Assembly: GCF_014191775.1 (NCBI RefSeq)
Contig: NZ_JACHXA010000002.1
Location: 186,001 to 250,000 of the forward strand
Source: Limibacillus halophilus
Lineage (GTDB): Bacteria > Pseudomonadota > Alphaproteobacteria > Kiloniellales > CECT-8803
Length of the DNA stretch: 64,000 nt
Direction of reading: 5' to 3'
A model generated the notes under the pieces. The model had not been told where the DNA came from and searched no databases. It worked only from the letters and a program-made list of their open reading frames with translations. The position numbers and the translations under genes were made by a program. Positions 15,521 to 24,714 of the stretch are shown in pieces (positions within the stretch are counted from its first letter, which is position 1; each line of letters starts with the position of its first letter).

Positions 15521-17899
15521 TTACAACTTAACCCCCCGCAAGCGAAGTGCATTGCCCACGACTGAAACCGACGAGAAGCTCATGGCGGCGGCGGCGAACA
15601 TCGGCGATATCAACAGCCCCAGGAAGGGATAGAGAATCCCTGCGGCAATCGGTACGCCCGCAGCGTTGTAGATAAAGGCAAAGAAGAGGTTCTGCTTGAT
15701 ATTGCGCATCGTCGCCAAGGCCAGACGCCGGGCTCTGACGATGCCGTTCAGGTCGCCTTTGACCAGTGTGAAGCCAGCGCTTTCGATGGCCACATCGGCC
15801 CCCGTGCCCATGGCGATTCCAACGTCGGCCTGGGCCAAAGCCGGCGCATCGTTGACGCCGTCGCCCGCCATGGCGACCTTGTGCCCCTGGGCCTGGAGTT
15901 CCTTGACGATGCGCGCCTTATCCTCTGGCATGACGTCGGCCCGAATATCGTCGATTCCAAGCCTGGCGGCGACGGCACGCGCCGTGCGCTCGTTATCACC
16001 GGTAGCCATAACGATCCGCAATCCCTCCGCGTGAAGCGCCTTCAGGGCCTCCGGCGTGGTCTCCTTGACCGGGTCAGCAACCGACACAAGCCCTGCGATG
16101 ACATTATCGATGATAACGAACATGACGGTCTCGCCTTCATCGCGCCGGGCGTTGGCCGCATTTGCAAACGGTGCGCTGTCCAATCCCATTTCGGCGACAA
16201 GCTTCGCATTGCCAAGCGCAACAGCCTTGCCGTCGACAACGCCGCGAACGCCTTTGCCGACCACAGCTTGGAAGTCCTCTGCCTTGGCAAGCGACAATCC
16301 GCGTTCCTCGGCACCAGCAACAATGCTCTCGGCCAGCGGATGTTCGGATCCACGCTCCAAGCTCGCTGCGATACGGAGAACTTCGCCTTCCTCAAACCCT
16401 GCCTCCGGCACCACTGCCGTCAGCATGGGCTTGCCGCGCGTCAGCGTACCGGTCTTATCGACGATCAGGATATCGACCTTTGCGAATCGCTCCAACGCCT
16501 CGGCATTCTTAATCAATACGCCGACCTGAGCACCACGCCCAGTGGCCGTCATGATCGACATCGGCGTCGCAAGTCCCAGGGCGCATGGGCAGGCGATGAT
16601 CAGCACCGCGATTGCTGAGACCAAGGCATAAGCAAAGGCTGGTGAAGGGCCCCAAACCGCCCAAGCGACGAACGCAATGGCAGCAACGGCGACCACCGCC
16701 GGAACGAAGTAACCAGCAACGGAATCCGCTAGCTTCTGAATGGGCGCCCGGCTTCTCTGGGCCTCTGCGACCATATTAACAATTTGGCTTAATACAGTAT
16801 CGGAACCAACTCTTTTTGCTTCAATAATAAAGCTCCCAGTTCCATTAACTGTGGCACCGGTTACGAGATCCCCTTCCGCCTTTTCGACGGGCAAGGGTTC
16901 ACCGGATATCATCGACTCATCGATGGAAGAGTGCCCCTCAATAACGACACCATCGACTGGCACCTTGTCACCCGGACGAACGCGCAGCCGATCACCAACC
17001 TTGACCTCTTCGAGCGGCACCTCCTCTTCACGGCCGTCCTCCCGGATGATGCGCGCGGTCTTGGCGGCCAGATCCAGTAAGGCCCGAATGGCCGTGCCGG
17101 TTCGTTCGCGCGCGCCCAGTTCCAGCAACTGCCCTAACAGGACAAGCACGACGATAACCGCGCCGGCCTCGAAGTAGACCCCGACGTTTCCATGGGCGTC
17201 CTGAAAGCCAGCCGGAAAGATTCCCGGTGCCAACACCGCCACGATACTGAAGCCATAAGCGGCGGCCACGCCCATCCCGATAAGCGTGAACATGTTGAGA
17301 TTACGGCTAATGAGGGATTTGACGGCCCGCACGAAGAATGGCCATCCAGACCAGAGCACCACCGGTGTGGCCAGCACGAGTTCCACCCACAGAGCCGGGC
17401 GTTCGCCGAGCATGTCTCGTAGGAACCCCAGTCCGAGCATCGGACCCATGGTCAGCAAAAGGATCGGCAGCGTCAGAACCGCGCCGACAATGAAGCGCCG
17501 CTTGAAGTCGACCAACTCCGGATTGGGACCCTCCTCGCCGGTGGGAATACCCATAGGTTCAAGCGCCATGCCACAGATCGGGCAATCTCCCGGCTTATCC
17601 TGAACGATCTCCGGGTGCATCGGGCAGGTAAATTGCGTGCCCTTAGGGGCCTCTGCCGCGGCCTTTTTATGAGCACCCGAAAGGAAGTGCTCTGGATCAG
17701 CCGAGAACTTGTCATGGCAACGCTGCGAGCAGAAATGATAGTCCTGCGCTTCATGGGTAAAGCTCGGTTTGCCCTTTCCCAATGCAACTTTCATACCGCA
17801 GACGGGATCGATAACGCTTGGCGCCTCACCCTCGGTTTTGCTGTGACAGCAGTCGCCCTGATGGGTGTGATGGGCGTGGTGTTGGTTGTGCTCTTGCAT
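15521..17899 (-). CDS. copA: Copper-translocating P1B-type ATPase (CopA-like)
   Basis: 792 residues. The N-terminus is His-rich (HHAHHTHQ), followed by a YHS domain ([18 protein letters not shown], about 32-75) and a heavy-metal-binding domain (CPMHPEI, CPICGM, about 92-117). Eight TM helices, the CPC metal site ([13 protein letters not shown]) and the phosphorylation motif DKTGT come next. The ATP-binding SEHPLAES, the hinge GDGVNDAP, and [10 protein letters not shown] with [16 protein letters not shown] in the last helices indicate Cu(I) export. No classic HMA ferredoxin-like domain is present. A CueR-type promoter lies upstream at 17968-17998, but cueR is not in the window. Confidence 0.93.
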   Translation of the reverse strand: MQEHNQHHAHHTHQGDCCHSKTEGEAPSVIDPVCGMKVALGKGKPSFTHEAQDYHFCSQRCHDKFSADPEHFLSGAHKKAAAEAPKGTQFTCPMHPEIVQDKPGDCPICGMALEPMGIPTGEEGPNPELVDFKRRFIVGAVLTLPILLLTMGPMLGLGFLRDMLGERPALWVELVLATPVVLWSGWPFFVRAVKSLISRNLNMFTLIGMGVAAAYGFSIVAVLAPGIFPAGFQDAHGNVGVYFEAGAVIVVLVLLGQLLELGARERTGTAIRALLDLAAKTARIIREDGREEEVPLEEVKVGDRLRVRPGDKVPVDGVVIEGHSSIDESMISGEPLPVEKAEGDLVTGATVNGTGSFIIEAKRVGSDTVLSQIVNMVAEAQRSRAPIQKLADSVAGYFVPAVVAVAAIAFVAWAVWGPSPAFAYALVSAIAVLIIACPCALGLATPMSIMTATGRGAQVGVLIKNAEALERFAKVDILIVDKTGTLTRGKPMLTAVVPEAGFEEGEVLRIAASLERGSEHPLAESIVAGAEERGLSLAKAEDFQAVVGKGVRGVVDGKAVALGNAKLVAEMGLDSAPFANAANARRDEGETVMFVIIDNVIAGLVSVADPVKETTPEALKALHAEGLRIVMATGDNERTARAVAARLGIDDIRADVMPEDKARIVKELQAQGHKVAMAGDGVNDAPALAQADVGIAMGTGADVAIESAGFTLVKGDLNGIVRARRLALATMRNIKQNLFFAFIYNAAGVPIAAGILYPFLGLLISPMFAAAAMSFSSVSVVGNALRLRGVKL

Positions 17900-17967
17900 G
17901 TTCCGCCTCTAGTGTGATCGCCGTGATAGCGCGATCAAAAGGGTTGCTCATACGTCAGTTACGCTTG

Positions 17968-17998
17968 AACATGGACCTTCCACTAACTGGAAGGTCAA
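17968..17998 (-). promoter_or_regulatory. CueR/MerR-type promoter for copA
   Basis: On the minus strand TTGACC (17993-17998) and CATGTT (17968-17973) are separated by 19 bases, the overlong spacing typical of MerR-family promoters. The spacer holds a near-perfect dyad, GACCTTCCA-n5-TGGAAGGTC (17974-17996), matching known CueR boxes. It faces the copper ATPase gene. Confidence 0.8.
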
Positions 17999-18030
17999 GG
18001 GGTTTTCATGTATAATTGTTGCTTCCCTAT

Positions 18031-18047
18031 CTTCCGGTAAGCGGAAG
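18031..18047. promoter_or_regulatory. Second CueR-like dyad
   Basis: CTTCCG-gtaag-CGGAAG is a perfect 6-bp inverted repeat with the same CTTCC/GGAAG half-sites and five-base centre as the copA operator 35 bp away. It lies 90 bp before the TVP38-like gene. I cannot see good -35/-10 hexamers at 19-bp spacing on either strand. Confidence 0.45.
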
Positions 18048-18136
18048 GTTTAGGCCCGCAGTCAGGTCACTCTCTTTACCAACCGACATCTCGCTTCGTC
18101 GCAAGTGACCGATTGCACAAAAGACAGGCTCATCTC

Positions 18137-18838
18137 ATGAGCACGTCCGACCCGACGCCGAGCAATGAAAGTCGCCAATCGTCAAAAGGGCTGCTTTGGC
18201 TCAAGCATGCCCTTGTGTTGGGACTTCTCCTGCTCGGCTGGTACATCCTGGACCATAGCGGAATTGTAGATTTCTTCGTGCGTAGCGAAGGCGTCGAGAG
18301 CGCCGTGAAGGAACTGGGCGCGGGGGGACCCGCGCTGATTGTCTTCGGAATCGCCGTCGCCGTGGTCATAACCCCTCTTCCCAGCGCGCCCGTTGCCCTT
18401 GCTGCAGGGGCGCTCTATGGAATGTACTGGGGTACATTTTATATCGTGCTCGGGGCGCAACTAGGAGCAACCATCGCTTTTCTGGTCGCGCGCCATTTCC
18501 GAAACGGCGTTCTCCACCCCTTTGTCAGCAAGGCAGAAACTCTGCCACTTTTGGGAAACCAAAACACCTTGATGGCTACGGTTCTCGTATCGCGGATACT
18601 GCCGTTCCTGTCATTTGATCTTATCAGCTATGCGGCTGGGCTCTCGATTTTGGAGTTCAACCGCTTTTTCATAGCGACACTGGTCGGCATCGTGCCAATG
18701 AGTTTCCTGCTTGCGCATCTGGGAATGTCGGTACGGGAGATCGATGGCGCGGGCGTCGCAATTACGTTGGTTATCGTTGTGGCCATGGTTGTGGCTGGAT
18801 ACCTGATCAAAAGAATCCTTGCGGCCCGCAATCGGTAA
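18137..18838 (+). CDS. TVP38/TMEM64-family (VTT domain) membrane protein
   Basis: 233 residues with five or six TM helices. The VTT/SNARE-associated core is at about 60-190: PLPSAPVALAAGALYGMYWGT, then GATIAFLVARHF, and SRILPFLSFDLISYAAGLS. These proteins are probable scramblases or DedA-like transporters. It is divergent from copA, with the two CueR-like sites between them, so copper-linked control is possible. ATG 18137 is preferred; an upstream in-frame start exists at 18113. Confidence 0.85.
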   Translation: MSTSDPTPSNESRQSSKGLLWLKHALVLGLLLLGWYILDHSGIVDFFVRSEGVESAVKELGAGGPALIVFGIAVAVVITPLPSAPVALAAGALYGMYWGTFYIVLGAQLGATIAFLVARHFRNGVLHPFVSKAETLPLLGNQNTLMATVLVSRILPFLSFDLISYAAGLSILEFNRFFIATLVGIVPMSFLLAHLGMSVREIDGAGVAITLVIVVAMVVAGYLIKRILAARNR

Positions 18839-18974
18839 TCGCCGTTTAGTGAAGGGCTGCGCTTCCGGCTTGCCAGCGCCCTCCTATAGCGCCAATCTGT
18901 CGCGCCGCTATGTGACTTTGGGGCAGAATTTGTTGGCGACATTACCTAATTGATCTTTTTCGGACCGAATCACT

Positions 18975-20234
18975 TTGGCTTATCTGCAATTCATCATCGG
19001 CAACTATCGCAGCCTTTCCTACGGCTTCATGTTGTCGCTGTTTTCCACCTTCGGACAGACCGCTTTTATCGCTGTCTACGGCGGTCAGATCTTGGTTCTG
19101 TACAACATGACGCCGGGTGAATACGGCCTGCTTTACATGCTTGCCACGCTTTCCAGTGCCGCCCTCATGATACAGGTCGGAAAGCTGGTCGACGATTTGC
19201 CCCGGGTACTTTTTACAGGCGCCGTGCTGGTCGGAATGGCCGTTGCCTGTCTGGCGATGTATGCCCAAGCCTATATCCAGTCAATGCTGTTTCTATACCT
19301 GACGCTGCTCCTTCTAAGGTTGTTCGGCCAGGGTCTAATGAGCCATGCGTCGATGACGGCAATGGCACGCGACTTCAATCGCAACAGAGGAAAGGCACTT
19401 TCCATCGCGGCTATGGGGCACGCCCCTGGCGAAGCCTTCTTCCCATTGATCGCCGTCGGCTTGATGGCCTGGATCGGATGGCGCGAGTCTTGGCTTGCCT
19501 ATGCCCTTGTCTGCCTCTTCGTCGTCTTACCGCTCTCATCATGGCTTGCAACAAAGCCGCGGCAGCCCCGCAGTGGCGCAGAGCCGCAACCAAGCGATGC
19601 GGAACGCTTGGCAGAAAGCCAGGGCTGGACTCGCACGCAGGTCATTCGAGATTCCGGCTTTTACCTACTTCTGCCCGTGGTGTTCGCAGCCCCCTGCTTG
19701 GGGACCGGGCTATTTTTCCACCAAGTCGTCCTCGTCAATGAGAAGGGTTGGGAGCTAAGCGCTTTTGCCTCCGGCTTCACGACCTTCGCCATTGCGACCA
19801 CGACTTTCGGTCTGATCGGTGGAAGATTGATCGACGGACGTAACGCGCGCTGGTTACTGAACTTTTCTCTTTGGCCGATGGCGCTTGGCTTTTTGTTGGT
19901 TTCGCTATCGGGCAACCCGTGGATCGTCCACGCATTGATGCTCCTCGTCGGTATTACTGTCGGCTTCAATCACACAATTGGAACGGCCCTTTGGGCAGAA
20001 CTCTACGGCCTCGCCCATCTGGGATCGATCAGGGCACTCACCTCATCGTTCATGGTTTTCTCGACTGCATTGGGGCCCGCTATGATGGGGCTCCTTTTAG
20101 ACCAGGGGATTTCAATGGATCGGGTCATGTTGCTTTCCGCAGTCTGGGTGGCGGTCACCGCGGCTTGCATACCTTTGATTTTGGCGTCCATCCAACGAAA
20201 GCGCCCGGACCTGGCGGCTATTTCCAGCCGCTGA
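18975..20234 (+). CDS. Major facilitator superfamily transporter
   Basis: 419 residues with about twelve TM helices of the MFS type. Features are FSTFGQTAFIAVYGGQI in helix 1, LVDDLPRVLFTGAVLVG at loop 2-3, FGQGLMSHASMTAMARDFNRNRGKALSIA in helices 4-5, and GGRLIDGRNARW between helices 8 and 9. The only start before helix 1 is TTG 18975, without a clear ribosome site; the next ATG would remove part of helix 1. The substrate is unknown. Confidence 0.82.
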   Translation: MAYLQFIIGNYRSLSYGFMLSLFSTFGQTAFIAVYGGQILVLYNMTPGEYGLLYMLATLSSAALMIQVGKLVDDLPRVLFTGAVLVGMAVACLAMYAQAYIQSMLFLYLTLLLLRLFGQGLMSHASMTAMARDFNRNRGKALSIAAMGHAPGEAFFPLIAVGLMAWIGWRESWLAYALVCLFVVLPLSSWLATKPRQPRSGAEPQPSDAERLAESQGWTRTQVIRDSGFYLLLPVVFAAPCLGTGLFFHQVVLVNEKGWELSAFASGFTTFAIATTTFGLIGGRLIDGRNARWLLNFSLWPMALGFLLVSLSGNPWIVHALMLLVGITVGFNHTIGTALWAELYGLAHLGSIRALTSSFMVFSTALGPAMMGLLLDQGISMDRVMLLSAVWVAVTAACIPLILASIQRKRPDLAAISSR

Positions 20235-20358
20235 GGAGGGCCTGATCAATTAGGATGAAACCCATCAAATGCTTCGCGCCTAGAACCTGGCGCAAAGTTT
20301 AGGTCTGACGATCGTGCAGGGAATTAAACCGACGCGCTTTGATTCAAATCTAAGATGC

Positions 20359-22122
20359 TCAAGATAAGGAATCTGGTAAACCCGCCCGTCGCAACCCTTC
20401 CACGAAACGCTCGATATCAGCGGGAATCTTGCTAGGCACCATCGCGGCATCAGCGGTCGTATGAGTGGGTTCGAGGGTGCGATAATCCTCAACCGCTTGT
20501 CGTGCTTCCTCCATGCGATCCTGCCAAGCCAGTGCCGAAGCCAACTGCCGGCGAAAGGTTGGGTTTCGAGGTGCTAGCCGAATTGCTTGCCTGGCGGTAC
20601 TCGCTGCTTCCCCGTGACGCTCAAGGCTCATGTAGGCCCAAAAAAGTCCCATAAGCCAGAATACCACCATCCCGTCGCGGGGACTGAGGCGGATAGCCTG
20701 GGAAATAGAATCAATTCCCTTCTCGGCCTCTCCAAGCAGGGCAAGCGCCGCCCCTCTGATCCCAATTGCCGAGGCAAAGTTGGGGCTCAAGTCTATGGCC
20801 CGCTCGACCGGCGGCAACACCTCGTCCCATTGGTGCGTCACCACATTTGACCAGGATAGGATTGTCAGCGCCCAGGGATCCGTATCATCGATAGCAACGG
20901 CATCTTTGGCTGTCGATGCCATAGCCTGCAACGATGTCGCGGGATCATCGCTCCAGCGGTAATAGGATTCGAGAAAATGGACGAGAGCTAGATCGCTCAT
21001 GCCAAACTCGCCACTTGGAACAAGGGATATCGCCCGCTCAAACAACAATCGCGCCTCGTTAGCATCTCGACGCCCCAGTTTCCAGAGGTGCGCACGCCCG
21101 CGCATCACGCATTCCCAGGCATCAAGCTGGGAGGCGTCCTTGCGCTTGGCTTGCTGTGCTTCGACCAAAAGGAACTCCGGCGCAATCGCGCCGACGATAG
21201 ATGCCGTCACCTCGTCTTGCACATCGAAGATATCGGCAAGCATCCGGTCGAATCGCTCGGCCCAGACATGATTACCCGTCGTCGCGTCGATAAGCTGGGC
21301 GGTGATCCGGAGACGTTCACCCGCCTTGCGGACGCTACCCTCCAGCAGATATTTGACGCCAAGCTCGGCGGATACCTGCTTCACGTCCATCGAGCGACCC
21401 TTGTAGGTAAAGCTGGAATTGCGCGCGATGACAAAGAACCAAGGCATCCGCGATAGGGCCGTGATGATATCTTCCGTCATGCCATCGGCAAAAAACTCCT
21501 GCTCTGGGTCGCCGGACATATTGTCGAAAGGCAAGACGGCTATCGAAGGTTTATCTGGCCGCTTTGCGAGCCCAGCCGATAGGGGAAGCGCAGCTGCAAT
21601 CGAAGCTGCATCGGGAAGCCACCGCCAAACCCGGATAGGCCGGTCAATATTCTTCAGTGCCTGTTCACCACCGTCCTCAAAGCCAAAGGGCAGTTGACGA
21701 TGGACCTGCTCGTAAACCGCGCCTGAAATACAAACGCCACCGGGATTGGAGAGCGTTTCGAGGCGTGCGGCGATGTTCACGCCGTCGCCATAGATATCGG
21801 ACCCTTCCAGGATGATATCCCCCAGGTTAACGCCAATACGCAGGCGAATCTGCCGTTCATCCGGCTGCGATTGCTCCTGGGTTGTAAGAGTCTGCTGGAT
21901 TTCGATCGCGCAGGTAACCGCATCAACAACGCTGCCAAACTCGACCAGCAATCCATCGCCCATCAACTTGACGACCCGCCCGTGATGTTGATCGATTTTT
22001 GGCTGCACGACTGTCTTGCGTACCTGCTTGAGACGCGCAAGCGTCCCGGTTTCGTCCAGGCCCATCAGGCGCGAAAATCCCACCACATCACCAGCAAAGA
22101 TGGCTGCAAGCCGACGCCCCAT
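20359..22122 (-). CDS. Class III adenylate cyclase with TolB-like and TPR domains
   Basis: 587 residues. The cyclase domain spans about 5-175: metal Asp in FAGDVVGFSRLMG, KLMGDGLLVEF with an adenylate-type Lys, and DIYGDGVNIAARLE. A linker and a TolB-N-like domain follow at about 205-320 (SIAVLPFDNMSGDPEQEFFADGM, LLEGSVRKAG), and then TPR-like helices to the end. This layout is common in soluble rhizobial-type adenylate cyclases. ATG 22122 is supported by GGAGGAG just upstream. The physiological signal is unknown. Confidence 0.88.
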   Translation of the reverse strand: MGRRLAAIFAGDVVGFSRLMGLDETGTLARLKQVRKTVVQPKIDQHHGRVVKLMGDGLLVEFGSVVDAVTCAIEIQQTLTTQEQSQPDERQIRLRIGVNLGDIILEGSDIYGDGVNIAARLETLSNPGGVCISGAVYEQVHRQLPFGFEDGGEQALKNIDRPIRVWRWLPDAASIAAALPLSAGLAKRPDKPSIAVLPFDNMSGDPEQEFFADGMTEDIITALSRMPWFFVIARNSSFTYKGRSMDVKQVSAELGVKYLLEGSVRKAGERLRITAQLIDATTGNHVWAERFDRMLADIFDVQDEVTASIVGAIAPEFLLVEAQQAKRKDASQLDAWECVMRGRAHLWKLGRRDANEARLLFERAISLVPSGEFGMSDLALVHFLESYYRWSDDPATSLQAMASTAKDAVAIDDTDPWALTILSWSNVVTHQWDEVLPPVERAIDLSPNFASAIGIRGAALALLGEAEKGIDSISQAIRLSPRDGMVVFWLMGLFWAYMSLERHGEAASTARQAIRLAPRNPTFRRQLASALAWQDRMEEARQAVEDYRTLEPTHTTADAAMVPSKIPADIERFVEGLRRAGLPDSLS

Positions 22123-22271
22123 GGATCTCCTCCCAGCAGGAGAATAACCAGCAATGCCTGGAAAGACCATGCACCTAGAAGCAACGGGCAAATTGCGGCA
22201 ATAGCGATAGCGCCAGCGCTCCTGGAGCCTATAATGCCGCTCTCACTTACTTCTGTTGAAAGTCCTACTCC

Positions 22272-22658
22272 TTGTTACGACAGACCCATGATCGCCATCG
22301 GCCAAGATTGTTTCCCGCACTTTGGCGTTCCCTAATCGGCCGTTGCCCCAACTGCGGGCAGGGAAGGCTGCTCGCAACCTACTTGAAACCGGTGGAATCC
22401 TGTTCGGTATGTCACGAGGCCTTCGGGCATATCAGGTCGGATGATGCAGCACCATGGCTGACGATTCTGATCGTGGGCCATATCGCTGGGCCGGTCATTT
22501 TAGCGTTTGAAAGCGACAGAACGTGGCCCGACTGGGTTTCGATGGCACTTTGGCCCGCTTTTGCGCTTGTCCTCGCACTGTTGGTTCTCCCGCGCGCAAA
22601 GGCACTCTTCATCGGTGCGATTTGGGCAACCAAGGCCCCAGGCTCGGAACAACCCTAA
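22272..22658 (+). CDS. DUF983 membrane protein
   Basis: Up to 128 residues. A zinc-ribbon-like start (GRCPNCGQGRLL, then SCSVCHEAFGH) is followed by two TM helices (TILIVGHIAGPVILAF, then ALWPAFALVLALLVLPRAKALFIG), the DUF983 layout. There is no in-frame ATG. TTG 22272 and TTG 22308 are the candidates and neither has a clear ribosome site. It is divergent from the cyclase-TPR gene. The function is unknown. Confidence 0.75.
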   Translation: MLRQTHDRHRPRLFPALWRSLIGRCPNCGQGRLLATYLKPVESCSVCHEAFGHIRSDDAAPWLTILIVGHIAGPVILAFESDRTWPDWVSMALWPAFALVLALLVLPRAKALFIGAIWATKAPGSEQP

Positions 22659-22665
22659 CGCCTTT

Positions 22666-23349
22666 TCAGCCGGACCTGAGCCAGTGCTTGAGGTTACGTT
22701 CTCCTGTTTGAGAGAACTGCATGATCCTGGTGCCTTCGATGCGCTCGGCCCAGCCTCTGGCGCGAATGCCCGCCAGCAAGGCCTGCCCCAAGCTGCCGCC
22801 GAGATGATGCCGACGCATGCTCCAATCGAGACAACTGAGAGTCATCGTCCGCCGCTGCGCCGACAAACCCTGAATATCGATTCCAAAGCGAGCAAAGGCC
22901 GCGCGGCCGGATGCGGTCACGTTCAAGGCATCGCCGTCCGTGACCAGCCACCCCCGCTCCATCATTGTATCGTGTAAGAAAACGCCCATCTCCCCCGCCA
23001 GATGGTCGTAGCAAACTCTGGACTTCCTAAGTGCCGGGTCTCTGGGACCGGTTCTTACACGCCTGCCGGAATGCTTCTGCGCCACGCCCATCAGGGCTTC
23101 AATGGCGCCTGCAACCTCAGGCCCCTGAAGGCGATAGTAGTGATGGCGGCCCTGTATCTCCCGTGCCAGCAATCCTCCATCCAGGAGCTTGCTCAGGTGT
23201 GCACTTGCCGTCTGTTTGGAGATACCTGCCTGGAAAGCCAGTTCACTGGCCGTCAGCGCCCGGCCGTCCATGAGAGCCGTCAGCATGTTCGCCCGCCCTG
23301 GGTCACCTATCAGCGCCGCGACGCGGGAAATATCGGGACCTTCTTTCAT
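22666..23349 (-). CDS. ArsR-family transcriptional regulator
   Basis: 227 residues. A winged-helix DNA-binding domain spans about 5-95 (ASELAFQAGISKQTASAHLSKLLDGGLL, REIQGRHHYYRL). A longer C-terminal region then has CYDHLAGEMGVFLHDTMMERGWL, a known layout among ArsR-like regulators next to monooxygenase genes. It diverges from the ABM-domain gene at 23437 and probably controls it through the 87-bp interval. No clustered metal-binding Cys residues are seen. Confidence 0.85.
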   Translation of the reverse strand: MKEGPDISRVAALIGDPGRANMLTALMDGRALTASELAFQAGISKQTASAHLSKLLDGGLLAREIQGRHHYYRLQGPEVAGAIEALMGVAQKHSGRRVRTGPRDPALRKSRVCYDHLAGEMGVFLHDTMMERGWLVTDGDALNVTASGRAAFARFGIDIQGLSAQRRTMTLSCLDWSMRRHHLGGSLGQALLAGIRARGWAERIEGTRIMQFSQTGERNLKHWLRSG

Positions 23350-23362
23350 AGTTCAATCATAA

Positions 23363-23379
23363 ACGTACCATTGACGTAC
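23363..23379. promoter_or_regulatory. Candidate operator between arsR-like and monooxygenase genes
   Basis: ACGTAC repeats directly as ACGTAC-catig-free 5-base centre-ACGTAC (ACGTACCATTGACGTAC), and each GTAC is self-complementary. It lies 14 bp upstream of the repressor start, in the shared divergent promoter region. Confidence 0.4.
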
Positions 23380-23436
23380 AACAAGCTGCTATTCTCATCG
23401 GTAATCTGGAACCGGATACGAAAGGGATTGTGATTC

Positions 23437-23787
23437 ATGCTTGCGGTTATTTTCGAAGTTCTCCCCCACCCGGACTATCGGCAGGAGTATCTGGATATCG
23501 CGGGCGAACTGCGCCCATTGCTGGACGGCATCGATGGCTTTATCTCCATCGAAAGGTTTCAAAGTCTGACAACGCCGGACAAGGTTTTGTCCCTGTCGTT
23601 CTGGCGCGACGAGGCGGCGCTTTCGGCTTGGCGTAACATGGGTGAGCACCGGATGGCGCAGGCCAAGGGTCGCGCTCGCATCTTCAAGGATTATCGTCTG
23701 CGCATCGCTTCGGTTGTTCGCGATTATGGCTTGCAGGATCGCGACGAAGCCCCCAGCGACAGCCGCGGCTTCCACCGTCACTCCTAA
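23437..23787 (+). CDS. Antibiotic-biosynthesis-monooxygenase (ABM) domain protein
   Basis: 116 residues of the ABM ferredoxin-like fold: MLAVIFEVLPHPDYRQEYLDI, then FISIERFQSL and VLSLSFWRDEAALSAWRN. Related small proteins are haem-degrading or quinol monooxygenases; the specific substrate is not evident. It diverges from the ArsR-type gene and overlaps the convergent TauE/SafE gene by four bases. The ATG has an AAGGG site ten bases before it. Confidence 0.85.
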   Translation: MLAVIFEVLPHPDYRQEYLDIAGELRPLLDGIDGFISIERFQSLTTPDKVLSLSFWRDEAALSAWRNMGEHRMAQAKGRARIFKDYRLRIASVVRDYGLQDRDEAPSDSRGFHRHS

Positions 23788-24536
23788 GCCAAAAGCAGCC
23801 GAAAAAAGAAAACACCGCTCATCACGAGACCAATTAAGATAACGCCGCCGCGCACGACCGCCTTGGGCAAAGCCCGTGCCAGGGGTGCGCCCGCGTAACC
23901 GCCTGCGATTGCCGCCGCCATCATGACCAAGGCCTGCGGCCAGGCGACAATACCTGCGGCGGCGAAAGTCGTGACCGAGATTGCCGAAAGGACGAATGAA
24001 AGGCCATTTTTCAAGCCATTCATCTGATTTAGGTCCCGCATTCCCCATAACGAGAAGAGCGCCAACAGCACAATACCCAGGCCGCCGTTGAAGTACCCGC
24101 CGTAGATTGACACCAAGGTCATTGCAACGCCGCCGTTCGGGCGCAAAGCAAACTTGGCGCTCCGCGACCAATCCTGAACTCTGTCACCAAATGCAAAGGC
24201 CCCTGTGGCCAGCAGCAGCAAAAAAGGCACCACGATCGAAAAGGCCTCGTTCGATGAAACAAGAAGCAGAAGCGAGCCCCCTAACCCGCCGAGCAAGGTC
24301 ATGCCGACAAACTTCAGGAGGAGACGACGATCCACCGCCTTCAACTCGCGGATGAAGCCCAACGCGCCACCAAGGTATCCGGGGAAGACGGCAACAGCGC
24401 TGGTTGCATTGGCGGCAACCGGCGGAACTCCGACATAGACGAGTGCCGGGAACGTCAGGAAAGTGCCCCCACCAGCAACGGTATTGAGGACTCCAGCAAA
24501 AAAAGCGGCCAGCGCCAAGAGTGAATACTCATACAT
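23784..24536 (-). CDS. TauE/SafE-family sulfite/sulfonate exporter-like permease
   Basis: 250 residues with about eight TM helices. The family mark AGVLNTVAGGGTFLTFPALV is near residues 14-34, and GYFNGGLGIVLLALF begins the second half. Such proteins export sulfite, sulfoacetate or related anions. It is 15 kb from the sulfite dehydrogenase, so any link to it is only suggestive. The start at 24536 has a weak ribosome site. Confidence 0.85.
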   Translation of the reverse strand: MYEYSLLALAAFFAGVLNTVAGGGTFLTFPALVYVGVPPVAANATSAVAVFPGYLGGALGFIRELKAVDRRLLLKFVGMTLLGGLGGSLLLLVSSNEAFSIVVPFLLLLATGAFAFGDRVQDWSRSAKFALRPNGGVAMTLVSIYGGYFNGGLGIVLLALFSLWGMRDLNQMNGLKNGLSFVLSAISVTTFAAAGIVAWPQALVMMAAAIAGGYAGAPLARALPKAVVRGGVILIGLVMSGVFFFRLLLA

Positions 24537-24714
24537 AAAGCGAAGCCCGTTACTTGAGGCAAGACAAGCAGGTTTGGTGGGCGCGTAAGTTAGAGATAAC
24601 GGTATTTATGTTCAATGCCTGGACCCAAATGCCTCCTTGTCCTTCTCCCAATTCGACTGGCTAAGATAAAGACCTCACGCTACAGTTAACCTGCGATTAG
24701 GTTAGGAGGGCGCA

